Shown in pieces: positions 1 to 10,264 of a stretch of 64,000 nucleotides of DNA. The first letter of the stretch is position 1; each line of letters begins with the position of its first letter. The position numbers and the translations under genes are program-made. The notes under the pieces were generated by a model, which was not told where the DNA came from, searched no databases, and was given only the letters and a program-made list of their open reading frames with translations. Origin of the DNA: Apricaphanius iberus (lineage: Eukaryota; Chordata; Actinopteri; Cyprinodontiformes; Aphaniidae); contig JAPXFQ010002457.1 of the NCBI GenBank assembly GCA_028564705.1, positions 102,434 through 166,433 of the forward strand, written 5' to 3'.

Positions 1-58
1 TTCATTGTGGTACTTGCTGCACTTAAATTTAATGTCAGACTGCTGTATGAGATAAAGC

Positions 59-950
59 TCAGCTGTTTCTGTCAGTCAGAGCAGCTTTGCATGGGAGAGG
101 AGCAGGCGGTGGGGTGGGAGGGCGAACCAGGGGCGGGATTATAGAGAAACGAGTCGTTTTACTTTGTGGTCCAACATTAACTGCAGGATACAAGTTAAAT
201 TTCAGGACAAATTGATACTCCTCGACCTCCTTGCTTAGCAAGGAATCGACCACGTCGGGCTCCGAGAGGGCAGAGTGTAAATTAGGGCAACGGGCTGAGC
301 TATTGGGAAATATTTCTATGCCGGGGTGAAAGCCATGGGTGAATCCCTGGACTAAAAAATCCACGAAGTCTCGATCGGTGTGGCGGGCCAGGGCGGAGAT
401 GAGGGCCCTCACCTTAATTGGTGTGGCCAAGTATTGGACTAGTCAGTCGGGCAGAGGGGTCGGATTGTGAGGGCAGGAGCTCCTGGAGTGAGCCTCGCTG
501 CAGAAGGAGCAGGAGTGCAGACCATTCTGGCTCCTTGGTAGAGTAGGCAGTGGCCGTGTTTATCGATGCTGCCCGTGGCTGGTGCGCTGGATTTGGTCTG
601 GGTGGGAGAAGGTTTGGGAATAATTGGGGCGTGCAGCGAGGGACATGAGGTTGTGGGCCCCAGCGCTGCGGGCCGTGGGGGCCCGGGACCAGAGAGGGGC
701 GACGGTGGTGCAGAAGAAGGCGGGATGAGAGGGAGCACCACAAAAAGCACAGGACGGAGAAGCACTAGCTTCTAAACCCGGCAGTAGAGCTCGGTGTCGG
801 CAGCCTGGGAGGAAAAAAGGGTGTGGTAGGTGTAGAACCCCGTGCCCCGAACCGGAGGGCCAGGTCCAGTACGATGGACAAATAGTCGTCCAGCTCAGAC
901 GGCCGGTCGGGGAACACGGAGCAGATAGTGGCACCCCCTTCTCCCACCCC
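59..950 (-). mobile_element. DIRS-like (tyrosine-recombinase) retroelement fragment
   Basis: Three overlapping minus-strand reading frames look like one broken gag-to-RT segment. The upstream part (about 765-947) carries DDYLSIVLDLALRFG, a signature I associate with DIRS gag. A frame shift then leads to a zinc knuckle, CAFCGAPSHPAFFC (C-x2-C-x4-H-x4-C), near 700-760. The downstream part (59-430) reads RDFVDFLVQGFTHGFHPG and then CPNLHSALSEPDVV, the segment that precedes the reverse transcriptase in DIRS/Ngaro elements. No RT catalytic box or recombinase is present, so this is a truncated, frame-shifted relic. Family assignment rests on remembered motif similarity only. Confidence 0.6.
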
Positions 951-1000
951 GGGCCCTCAGTGTCTAGATGCAGTTAAACAGTGGGCACCGGCACCCCCTA
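948..1000. repeat. Short segment shared with the GC-rich retroposon at 33884-36811
   Basis: The run from the CCCGGGCCCTC motif through GTGTCTAGATGC to CCGGCACC recurs with few mismatches at about 35947-35995. The similarity stops abruptly on both sides, so this is a fragment or a shared module, not a full copy. Confidence 0.6.
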
Positions 1001-1859
1001 AATACTTCTCTCCCGCTCACTGCCGACAATAGAAGCAACATGACTTGTAGGAGTTAGTGCGCGGACGTATTGCTCCTCGTATTATTACGCCTCACAATAT
1101 AGTACCCCTTTTTATCCGCTGAGAAAATCGACATGTAACATTTCTTTGTTACTATACTTTGTAGTGTAACACTTCACGTAACTGTATTTAAATAGGGAAA
1201 GCTATACAGTATGTGGAAGAGACTGCGTTTGTGCTCCGTTTGCACAACAGAGCACACAGACAAAGGCCAGACAGGTACATATCAACTAGTCTAAGGAAAG
1301 GTAAAAACATATATCAGTATGTAAAAACGGTGAACTATTCCTTTAAAGTGTTCTATACAAATAAATTTGCTTTGTCTTGTCACAAACATGGCTGCCTGGC
1401 ATACTTTTACAAAAATTTATATTATTATATGGTGAAAGTACTTTTTTCAAACTATTAAATGTGTTTTTCATTCAGATGCAGTTCCAAAGTGTTTTGGATC
1501 AGATGACTGATTGATTTTTTACATTGTATTTTTTACCAATTAATTTTGAGATTGAATTAAAAAAGAATCATGTTTAACCATTTTTTATCAATGTTGAATT
1601 AAAACATTGTTTGTCCTTGTTCAATTAAAACATTTACCCAGATTTTGTTTAACCATTTTTTATCAATGTTGAATTAAAACATTTATCCTTTGTTAAAAAA
1701 AGTATTTGACACGAAACAACTTGTCTCATTTCCTCGATGGTTTAAGAAGAAGAACTATAAAGATGTAACGCTGGAGGATGAAAAAAGCCTATCACACACC
1801 ATCCCATCCAGGCAGTTTTGGTGGTGTAGCGAGGCTGCGTAACACTTTACAAAATAAAT
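1001..1859. other. AT-rich non-coding stretch
   Basis: No supported gene. The only structure seen is a pair of direct repeats at 1571-1608 and 1646-1683 and a partial third unit between them. Short open frames here have no recognisable motifs. Confidence 0.6.
1571..1683. repeat. AT-rich direct repeat pair
   Basis: About 38 bp beginning TGTTTAACCATTTTTTATCA occurs at 1571-1608 and again at 1646-1683, 75 bp apart. A shorter related piece (CAATTAAAACATTTA) lies between. This looks like a degenerate local tandem duplication. Confidence 0.8.
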
Positions 1860-1875
1860 ATGGTCAGAGATTTGG

Positions 1876-2476
1876 GGCGCTTTCACATGGTACGGGAGTC
1901 CGTACTCGGGTACGGTATTTGGTCAAAATCCACTTATTTCGTACCATGTGAACACAGACTGTACCGTGCCAGAATACGGCCAGAGAGACCTGCCTTGGAG
2001 GTAGTATCCGAGTCCAGGTACGAGCGGCCACGTACCATGTGAACACAACCCGTACTCTGGCCGTACTCAAGACAATAGACGCGCTCCATGCGGAAATGAC
2101 GACACCGCCGGCCGAAATTACAGAATCACCTCGCGACCATACAAATACCAAAACAACGCGATTCAAGCATCCCACAGCAACACAGCAGGTTACAAAACGG
2201 CGGGTTTACTACAACACTCACCCTGTAGATGGCTTCAGGTAGCAGCTGACCAGTAGACCAGTTTGTTTACATTCTAGGCTGTCGCTCGTTTTATGACGTC
2301 GGTACTTCTCACTCCCTTGTTTGTTGGAGAACTAAGACTTATTTGTATACCGCCACCTGCTGTTTATTTGTAGTAAAAGACTGGATCGCAATACGGGCAG
2401 AGATCCGTGACGTGAACAGAAAAAATTAGCATTTTCTCTGGCCGTTTTCTGGTACGGCCACACGTGTGAAAACGGC
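1876..2476 (+). mobile_element. MITE-A copy 1 (non-autonomous DNA transposon)
   Basis: About 600 bp bounded by imperfect terminal inverted repeats: GGCGCTTTCACATGGTACGG on the left and the complement of GGCCGTTTTCACACGTGTGG on the right. A near-identical copy lies in the opposite orientation at 44865-45470, which fixes the element borders independently. The interior repeats the CGTACCATGTGAACACA motif and contains TGACGTC near 2295. A 67-codon open frame (2039-2242) is conserved between the copies with two substitutions, most simply because both copies are young. No transposase is present. The target duplication could not be read confidently. Confidence 0.8.
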
Positions 2477-2559
2477 CTTGGAGTTGAAAAAGTTAAAGAT
2501 TTTCCCTCTTGCCAAGATGCCTAAACTCTAAACAAACCGGCAAGATTGCATTTTCTGCG

Positions 2560-3394
2560 TAATAGAGTTATTGTCACTAGACCTTAAAAATTTCAAGCTG
2601 ATCTCTGTGATATGCAAGCTCAATGACGGTTATAAATATTTATTAACTGTAATTGATGTGATTTCAAAGAGGGCATACACCCGTGCTATAAAAAGAAAGA
2701 GTGCCCAAGATGTGGAAGGTGGTTTTGAATCCATTTTCAAAGGTCAACCGCAGAAGCTTCAGGCCAATGCTGAAAAATATTTTTTTTAATAAAAGTTTTA
2801 AAGCGCTAATGAAAAAATATGGTATTGTGCATTTAAGCACAGCGAACGACCTTAAATCCTCTTTCAACCGAACTCTGAAAACTAGGATGTGGCTTTATTT
2901 TACCACAAGTAACACTAGGAGATACATAGATGTGCTTCAAGATCTGATGGAGAGTTATACCAACAGCTACCATTCCAGTATAAAAATGACGCCTATGCAA
3001 GTGACACCTGAAATCACAGATCAAGTCTTTGACAATCTTTACAGACCTACCCCTCCGGTGAGATTTAAAATGAAATTCAAGAAGGGGGACCTGGTCAAGA
3101 TATTGAAACTATGGGGAGTTTTTGATAAAAAAATACAGAGTTTTACAGATGAGGTATTTACAGTAGCAGAATGCATACCTCGTAACCTCGTAAGTTCATG
3201 GACTTTGATGAGGAACCAAGCTCATTCTATGAACCCAAAATACAGAAAGTAAAACTAAGGATTGTTTTTATCAAGTGGCTGAGGTATTAAAACACTGCGT
3301 TGTTAAGGGGGAGAAGCAGGCTTTAGTAAGATGGAAAAACTGGCCTGAAAAGTTCAACAGCTGGGTAAAAGCCAGCGATCTAAAAAATGCATAA
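2560..3394 (+). pseudogene. Polinton/Maverick integrase with C-terminal chromodomain, broken
   Basis: In Polintons this is an RVE-type DDE integrase that inserts the element. Frame 1 (2571-2789) contains YKYLLTVIDVISK, which holds the first catalytic Asp. A frame shift leads into 2770-3252 with FNKSFKALMKKYGIVHL and NRTLKTRMW. The chromodomain follows in another frame at 3269-3394 (WKNWPEKFNSW, ending in TAA). The second catalytic Asp is replaced and the block carrying the catalytic Glu just before NRTLKTRMW is missing, so the enzyme is dead as well as frame-shifted. It is the first of five Polinton pieces in a row here. Assignment is confident on motifs. Confidence 0.85.
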
Positions 3395-3451
3395 AAAACA
3401 CATGAGTTGTGAGAAGAGACTTCAGTACTACCAGGTCATACAAGGTGAAAG

Positions 3452-3900
3452 ATGGAGAACTGGTTTTACATAACTTTGCCATCAAATGCCAGTCTGGATG
3501 TTTTATAAAGATAATCAATCGTCCGATTTCAGAGTGAATCTAGCCCAGCATATAAACATATCAGGTAACTGGGAAGTGGCATTGACGGAAATCTTATACC
3601 CTCATTCCTGGCATAATGTGCCTGAAGATTCCGCATTCTTTGATTGGAAAAAAAAGATGATGAAAGGAAAGTTCGTCATAGGATTAGAAGCGGATATTAC
3701 AACGAAATTGTGGCTTTAAAGACGGAGATCAATGCAGCCTTAAAAAAAATAGGCACGGATATACAATTAGACATTAACAATTAATTTCAAGCTGGTTGTC
3801 AGTGGCACCTCCGATTTTACGCACCGCTGGCATACATGATTGGTGTGTTGACATTTCTGCCCCACACAACGTCATATAAGCAGAGAGTAGGCCTCTTCAA
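3452..3900 (+). pseudogene. Polinton structural-type protein, frame-shifted
   Basis: An ATG at 3452 opens MENWFYITLPSNAS, then a shift near 3500 moves into the frame reading FRVNLAQHINISGNWEVALTEI and SWHNVP (to 3719). A stop and further decay follow, but a later remnant near 3810-3850 still reads LAYMIGV. I recognise this as the conserved Polinton protein with a LxGxWEVALxEI signature encoded near the capsid gene. Its exact role (minor capsid or penton-like) is uncertain. It sits 58 bp after the integrase chromodomain, the same strand and order as in intact elements. Confidence 0.65.
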
Positions 3901-3959
3901 ATCTTACTTTAATCAATCATCTTTCCTTGGAGGATAAAGGAATTTACACAGTTCACCAT

Positions 3960-4740
3960 GGCGTCTGCCTTGCATTGACAAGACCCTAACCGCTTTGTGC
4001 AATACTTTGTCAATCAGGCAGGTGGAAATCTACCAGGGTTTTATGGGGCCCCAACTCTCTGTCACACTGTGGGAAAGGTTAATATCACAATCTAGCTCTA
4101 CCCACCCCTACAGGGCAATAATTGAAACCCTGTTAAACTATTCAGGACAATTTCTCCAAAGCCAATTTAGGGCAGGGTTATTCTATAAAGATACAGCAGG
4201 AGCTCTTAACTCTATAGGGGTAAATAACAGACCAAACAATGGGCTAATTCAACAAGTTCGATTCACGCGCAAGTCGAAGGAAGTCCACCTGCTAGGAAGT
4301 CTGCACGCTGACATTTTTTTTCTGTGAGCAACTTCTTTTGACAAGGGCCAGCGACGCGTTCTGCTTGATTGGGCCAGGGGACTCAACCTTCAAACTTAAC
4401 ATTTTAGGAGCTGCTCTTTTTATTAAAAACGTTTCCGTGTCCCCAGCGGTCCTACTGGGGCATGTGACCGCTTTACTAAAAGTGAGCGCATTGTATCTGC
4501 TTTCCAGAGTGAAAGCGGTTACAATGAACACAATATGAACGCAACCGCGTGTGCCCCCAAGAAAATTTGTTCTTGGGGATGTTACCAAAGTATGTGATTA
4601 TTGCCATGGTTAATCACCACACATTCACAGGCATCCGTGCACTTAATCCATTCAGTTTCCATCATTACAACGTGGAATACCTGGCCTTTTTGTTACCTTT
4701 TTGTGCACGGTGGAGGACGCCTCGTCATTCGACTTAATCC
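3960..4740 (+). pseudogene. Polinton major capsid protein (double jelly-roll), fragmented
   Basis: Several frames carry consecutive pieces: a start region near 4000 (Gly/Pro-rich, with a QAGG motif in one frame), 3995-4327 (YRAIIETLLNYSG, VRFTRKSKEVHLLG), 4338-4538 (FIKNVSVSPAVLLGHVTALL) and 4549-4737 (ENLFLGMLPKYVIIAMV, HHYNVEYLAF). These match my memory of the conserved stretches of Polinton capsid proteins in the right order. At least three frame shifts and an internal loss make it non-functional. It converges with the minus-strand gene that follows. Confidence 0.7.
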
Positions 4741-5400
4741 TTAAAAACGGATCATGGGCAAACGGGTTGCTGATGGTTGATAAAGGAATATTGAACTCTG
4801 ACAAAGTATACAGAAATTCAACCCAGCCTTTAGGGGACGAATGAGACCTTTTACATGGATGTACTAAGTTTCTTATAAGGTCCAGAATGTGAGAACCCCT
4901 AATCGCCTGACCCTTGAAAACAAATTCACCGTTTGGTGTCCAACCAGCCTTTGAGAGTTTCTGCATGATTCAGTACTTCTGTGCTCTCATTTAGGTATGC
5001 TTCTTAACACATCTGTCATTACAGTGTCCTCCTCCGTAGCAGCCGGTCATTTTATCAGATAAATCTTTTGGGGCCCTGCGCACCGTTAAAGTTACTCGCC
5101 GGTCATCTTGCTCACCTTGTTTGACTAAATTTTAGTATTTTTGTAAAAGCGGCTCATATTTTCTCATTTTTTCATACGGGTTCAGACCACTACTTCATAC
5201 AGTCTTCATGCTTTCATCAATATCATCCTGGGCCGTTTGTCTTATGGTAGATGAGCTTTCAGGCGGGTTCAGTCGTCTCAGCTGACTGGGGGGAGACAAG
5301 AGTCATCTTTTGGGCTTCCACTTGAGCGATATAAAGCTTTCAGTAACGGGGCGTTTGTTTTTGTTTTTTGAACGTGCTGACATGATGCCTCACTTGTTTT
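4652..5400 (-). pseudogene. Polinton minus-strand ORF (unassigned conserved protein)
   Basis: The best open frame is 4652-4966: GWTPNGEFVFKGQAIRGSHI, then DLIRNLVHP and FNIPLSTISNPFA. Upstream on the same strand (5000-5230), in broken frames, are NPYEKMRKYEPLLQKY and VRRAPKDLSDKMTG. I recall this arrangement (charged helical part, then a GSHI/DLIR domain) from Polinton-encoded proteins of unknown function in fish. It overlaps the end of the capsid remnant, consistent with convergent genes pressed together by deletion. Confidence 0.55.
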
Positions 5401-5569
5401 TGGGGAGATAAACAGCTGGCCACTCTCCAGGATTTTTGAGTTTAACTTTATCCCCTGATTTGTTTCAAAATCTTTGATGTATTTATCTCGGCCTTCCTGA
5501 TCAATAAGACCTTCTGGGTATCTGGATGACTCCTGTTTTCTTTTTAGAAACGAGTGGATGTACTATGTG

Positions 5570-6755
5570 AATATTTTGTCACTTTTTCTTCGAAAATGCT
5601 ACACCTCTATAACCCTGTCCACCATATAACCAAGTTTTAATGCTTCATTGAATTTGACGGTAACCCACACACCAGAAAAAGCTCTGTCTGGTTGTTTGTC
5701 TGAGGGCAGGTGCGACAGGGAGTGAACACCAGTTTTCCGTTTATTTTTGCTGGTAACACCAGGAAAAAGAGACCGGGGGGGGGGGGTTGACACCATCACT
5801 TTAATGAATCTAAAATACTCTGTAGGCACTGAAAATTTTCCCTTATGATAGGATGGCAGAGAGGGTATGTTTTTGTGGCGTTGACGTAAGGGAATATTGA
5901 CGTCACGTCTTGATAGTGAATATGTTCATCACAAGGGCGTGTTTATCTTAGGCGCACCGCATTTGTACGACCCCATAAAGAGCGTTACGGGGTATCAAGG
6001 TTCAGGCAGTGGGTAATCGATCAAAAGTTTAATCACGACCAGGTCGTTTTTATACGTCTGTCCGTTCATGCTCTCAAATGCAGACAACTTTCACGCCATG
6101 ATGGTTTTTCAACATTATGGATTTTTTGCAAGAGGCTAAAAACGTGCGACGCAGCCGTGAAAAAAACACCCTAAGAATTCATAGCAGTATTTAACCCCCT
6201 GTATTTCAGTATAGCCATCTACAAAAAAAATCTGCCTATTTTATGCTCGCCCCCATTTAAGCCATGTTATTTTTATCTTTTCTTTCTTGGCCATGTACTC
6301 TAGCCACATAATAGAGGGAGATGAGAACCACTGGTTTACACTGGTCGTTGTAATTCGAGGGTGATGGGCTGGCTAGCATTTCTGGTTGCAAGTAATTAGA
6401 CCTGAACACCTGCATGCAGGCGCTTAAAATGGTTATCTGACTGAGAGGATCAAAATTGGATTCATCAAGAATTCCAACCGAAACCTTTTGCTTCATGCAA
6501 AATACGGACATCCGTCAAACAGTAGAAAATGGCTTGCCGTTGAAAGTCAAACATTTTGTGCGATACCTGTCTTTACCCAGCTTTGAATATTTCCTGATCG
6601 GTTGGTAACATTTCATCAAAACCGTAACATGGGGTGGGAATACATTGTTGTAATACAGATTCTCCTTTGAGGAGAATTTGTGTGGGCAAAATCCTTTTGT
6701 CTGGGAACCCCAAAGCAGTGTGCATTCTGGCCAGTTTAATAGTTAAAAAAGACAA
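5570..6755 (-). pseudogene. Polinton protein-primed DNA polymerase B, decayed
   Basis: Minus-strand pieces in order are: 6573-6755 (IKLARMHTALGFPDKRILP, CYGFDEMLPTDQEIF), 6257-6511 (VGILDESNFDPLSQ, ILSACMQVFRSNYL) and 5820-5910, where DVTSIFPYVNATKTYPL gives polymerase motif A (DxxSLYP type, here DVTSIFP, near 5890-5909). Then comes 5599-5829 (PTEYFRFIKVMV, DRAFSGVWVTVKFNEALKLGY). In the family this enzyme replicates the element from a protein primer. Frames change at least three times and motifs after A are absent, so only the N-terminal and middle part survives. The opposite strand to the integrase is the usual Polinton layout. Confidence 0.8.
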
Positions 6756-6756
6756 G

Positions 6757-7000
6757 CTGTCAGTTCAATTCAATTCAGTTTATTTATATAGCGCCGTTTC
6801 ACAACAATTGCCATCTCAAGGCACTTTAAAAGAAGAGTTTTTACAATACAATGTTTAATTTAGGAATTAGAGAACCACAGAAGATTGCGTCATGACTTCT
6901 CAGCAATCCCTCACACTGAGCAAGCATGAAGCGACAGTGGAGAGGAAAAACTCCCTTTTAACAGGAAGAAACCTCCAGGTAGAGTTTCTATCTATTGGAC
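6757..7000. repeat. Dispersed fish repeat (TTTATTTATATAGCGC family)
   Basis: Starts with CAATTCAATTCAGTTTATTT, continues ATAGCGCC...CAAGGCACTTT, and includes GAGGAAAAACTCCCTTTTAA near 6940, a combination I know as a very common teleost repeat. It abuts the end of the polymerase remnant. A shorter relative is at 23868-23935. Confidence 0.6.
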
Positions 7001-7763
7001 ATATGTGTCTTCATGAATTTGTTGATTTACATATTTGCTCTGCAAGAATTCCTCTAATCCAAGCATCTAACTTGTTTTAGACTGCTATAATACTAAATCA
7101 ACAGTTATCAGGATCTTAGTGTTACACTTGCAATTGATTTTCACAAAGACACTGTCCCGTCACCTCATTGTCTATATAGATGGTAAACAGAAAAGGTTTG
7201 GGTCACCTCATTTCTCTTAAACTCCATTGCTGAGAGCTTTTCCACTTGAGGACAGCTTTTATATTTACCAAATCAACTTTTGGTGTCCGTTTGATCAATA
7301 CTGAAAAGAACAGATGTTTGCAAAAAGACTTGAATTTTCCCCAAAAGGCCATGTGGGTTATTTTAAAAAGTAACTTAGAAGTTTAGAGAGAAAAATGCAG
7401 AAGTTAACTGAATCATTTGTAGTTATCAACTACTTCGCCTTGTCTCAATATAAACTATTCCCTACTACTTGTGTTTCTTTAAACTTTTGCATCAACTTTA
7501 AAAAAAAGTTTTTGTTATTTTTCACTAACTTACCAATTGAGTAGATAATCTATACCATACATCCATAAACACACTCTCAAATACAACTCTAGCTTTACAT
7601 TGGTTACAAAATGTAATTTGGAACAACATATTTTAGCTGTTGTGTTATAGATATAAATTCCGTGAAGATTATTTTTCTTACTATGCATAAATGTATTTAA
7701 GAAACTACAGGAAAACTATTTTGATGGTCATTTAAATCCTAAGCAGAAGATGAACAAACAGAA
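7001..7763. other. AT-rich non-coding stretch
   Basis: No coding or repeat structure that I can support. Short open frames have no recognisable motifs. Confidence 0.5.
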
Positions 7764-8618
7764 TACAGTTTGTGAGACTGAAGGATTGTTTGTCAAACCA
7801 GCTGATCAGCAGCACAGGAGCACCACAAGGGACTGTACTCTCACCATTCACTCTGTATACCTCAGACTTCCAGTGTAAGACAGAGACCTGTCATCTGCAG
7901 AAATACTCAGACGACTCTGCAATTGTCGGGTGTAGCTGGTGAGAAGCTTTGTGGCGTGGTGTGGAGACAATCTTCTTACTTTGAATGTGAACAAAACAAA
8001 GGAGATGATAATAGATTTCAGAAGAAACAGAGACAAGTCAAAGACTGTCTCCATCATGGGAGAAGAAGTGGAGGTGGTTGAGAAGTACAAATACCTCGGA
8101 GTTCACCTGGACAATAGACTGGACTGGAGAATCAACAGTGAAGCCGTCTACAAAAAGGGACAGAGCAGACTGTACTCTCTGAGGAAGCTGAGGTCCTTCA
8201 AGATTCTACAATTCTGTGGTTGAGAGTGTCATCTCTTCGTCCATCATCTGTCGGAGTAACAGAATCAGAGCCGAGGACTTAAAACGGCTCAATAACCTGA
8301 TACAGAAGGCTGGTTCTGTTATGGGGACGACTGTGGAACAACTGGAGATAATGATGCAAAGAAGGATTCTTCATAAAATTAAAAAGATAATGGACAACCC
8401 TGAGCATCCTCTCCATGAGACAGTCCTAGAGCAACAGAGTATCTTCAGTCGGAGGCTTCTTCAGTTTCGCTGCAACACAGACCGCTACAGGAAATCCTTT
8501 CTCCCCACAGCCATCATGGTCTACAACAATTCCTTGAAAAATTAATTAATGAGCTACAACAACAATTAATTTCCCTCTGGGATCAATAAAGTATTTTTGA
8601 ATTGAATTGAATTAAAAA
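7764..8618 (+). mobile_element. CR1/Rex1-clade LINE, 5'-truncated copy 1 (RT C-terminal part)
   Basis: Parallel to the longer copy at 41700-43195. It begins at CAGTTTGTGAGACTGAAGGA and shows STGAPQGTVLSP, the catalytic YSDD box (about 7904-7915), then VEVVEKYKYLGVHL, SRLYSLRKLRSFK and FLPTAIMVYNN. Compared with copy 2 it has lost about 10 codons near 7937 and about 20 bp near 8205, giving frame shifts. The 3' end is GGGATCAATAAAGTATTTTT followed by repeats of TTGAAT, a short-repeat tail typical of the CR1 group. The clade is inferred from memory; Rex1 is the best guess. Confidence 0.75.
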
Positions 8619-9088
8619 CAGACCAACAGTTAGAAAAAGCCGATTGTGCTAACTCTACACCTGCAGAACTTGCACCGGTTGAAAAAGTCATCATGGTGAA
8701 GAGCGCCGAGGCAGAGCGTACAAAATGAAAAGTTTTTTCACTTTACAATTTCACAATCATTCAATAACAAATACTTTCAAGCTTCCATGTAGGCGAGGTG
8801 GAGTGATACACAACAGATACTTGAGAATTAAGGTAATTTTTAGGCATTTAGTTCTAAAAGTTAAAGAAGCTCTATGAGCTTTTTCTCTGTAATACTGATA
8901 TTCTTAATATATCTTGCTCAGACTTGGAGGTAAGATAAGCATCTATACTTTTAAAAAGGATAAACTATTAAAAGAGTGTTGGACCAGTTTTTCGGAACAA
9001 CCCTTGATATGAACAAAACATATTTCGGTTTATTACTTCTACACCTAAATACTGGTGTTCCTGCTGATTGCCTCTCAATTTGCTAACG
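8619..9088. other. Non-coding stretch
   Basis: No feature supported between the LINE tail and the minus-strand ORF at 9089. Confidence 0.5.
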
Positions 9089-9433
9089 TTACAATGTTTC
9101 CACTGTAAAGATATGCAGGTGAGCCAAAAAACTGTCTAGAGCAGCTTTCACAGCATTCTTGAAAGCAGAAGGCACCCAGTCCTCAATTTCATCTGTTTGA
9201 TTCTCTTGTTCCATTGTGGAAATTGGGGTTTCACAGAAAAGAGGAGAGTCTTTTACTGTAGCAAAGGTGGGTTTTTTGTCCAGAGTTGTAGAAGTTGATT
9301 TATCGCATGTTCTCATGGAGGGGATTCCAATGGACAATTCAGAGAATTGAACGCACAAATCCCGATCGTGTTCATCCTTTTGAATTTTAACTATCTTTCT
9401 ATCCACGGGTGATAGAGAATTCCTCCTTAACAT
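9089..9433 (-). CDS. Unrecognised 114-residue ORF, possibly a small spliced gene
   Basis: Open from ATG (complement of 9431-9433) to a stop at 9089. The product is hydrophilic, starts MLRRNSLSPVDRK, has a Ser/Thr-rich middle and an acidic DEIEDWVP followed by an amphipathic KNAVKAALDSFLAHLHIF. I do not recognise it. What raises it above background is the upstream context on the same strand: a TATA-like box, a GC box and a consensus splice donor at 9801-9672, and an AG acceptor-like site (TAGCAG) about 15 bp before the ATG. It may equally be a decayed mobile-element gene. Confidence 0.25.
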   Translation of the reverse strand: MLRRNSLSPVDRKIVKIQKDEHDRDLCVQFSELSIGIPSMRTCDKSTSTTLDKKPTFATVKDSPLFCETPISTMEQENQTDEIEDWVPSAFKNAVKAALDSFLAHLHIFTVETL

Positions 9434-9665
9434 GGTTGTAATTTGCTGCTACTTAAGGTGTTGGTACTCGATCCAATGAATGGTGCAGACGATGTGATGA
9501 GACTAGCTTGGCAAAGAAACAGTCTGCAAGATTTCAGAGTAGTATTTAGCGGACCTAATTTCATGGAAGACAGGAAGCATTGGTTAGAGACCCAAATAGG
9601 GCGAGATTAACAGTTTGTGCTGATAATTGATTTTAAACACACAGATCTTAAAATGTGGAAGCTAT

Positions 9666-9866
9666 GCTTACCTGTAGATATGGTACAGATTGGATGAGTT
9701 TCTCAGACCAATGTCAGGAGTAAAAGCACCAGAGGATATCACATTCTACATGGGATTTTAGAAGAACGACCAAAGTAGGAGGTCCATAAGTTGTGTGTGT
9801 ATTTTATACTGAGGTCCGCCCCTGAGACAGGAGGGCGGTGTATTCCGATGAGATAAGCTAGCCAAT
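9666..9866 (-). promoter_or_regulatory. Candidate TATA promoter with first exon and splice donor
   Basis: Reading the minus strand: an ATTGG (inverted CCAAT) at 9862-9866, GC-rich boxes CCGCCC/GGGCGG at 9814-9836, AGTATAAAAT at 9801-9810, then about 100 bp and the sequence CTACAG|GTAAGC with the junction at 9672/9671, a near-perfect vertebrate donor. Spacing from TATA to donor suits a short first exon. All inference; no transcript evidence. Confidence 0.3.
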
Positions 9867-10264
9867 CACAACGTAGTATCAGTGTTTCACCAATGAAAGA
9901 TGTAATGGTAGGTTCAGGGAGTGTGCATATTTCTTGCAATGCGTTAACTTTCTAAGTTTAAGGTCTAAAATGTTGGTTTTGGTCCTAATCTTTTAAAGAT
10001 GGAGCAACAGTGCATTTTTAACACTAAAAGGATCGACATCTGATTCAGCCTAGCTGTGGGTAAATCTCTTTTTTACTGCTCTTACAGGTTTAATTTATCA
10101 CGGTTGAAAATAATTGAAACATTTGTAACCTGCTGGAGCTAAGGTGGTTAATAATTTAAAGTCTTGAAGCTAAAAAAGCACCTTTTAACTGTTTAAAATA
10201 AAATAGCATGCTAGAGGAGCCTTGTTAAGACAAACCCAGGTATAGAACAGGCCCAGACAAAACC

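Noticed and set aside
1213..1458. 81-codon plus-strand ORF
   Set aside because: AT-rich, Tyr/Lys-rich translation typical of random sequence.
5771..5787. G-run as a possible second polypurine tract or quadruplex
   Set aside because: A single homopolymer G tract inside the PolB remnant; explained by slippage.
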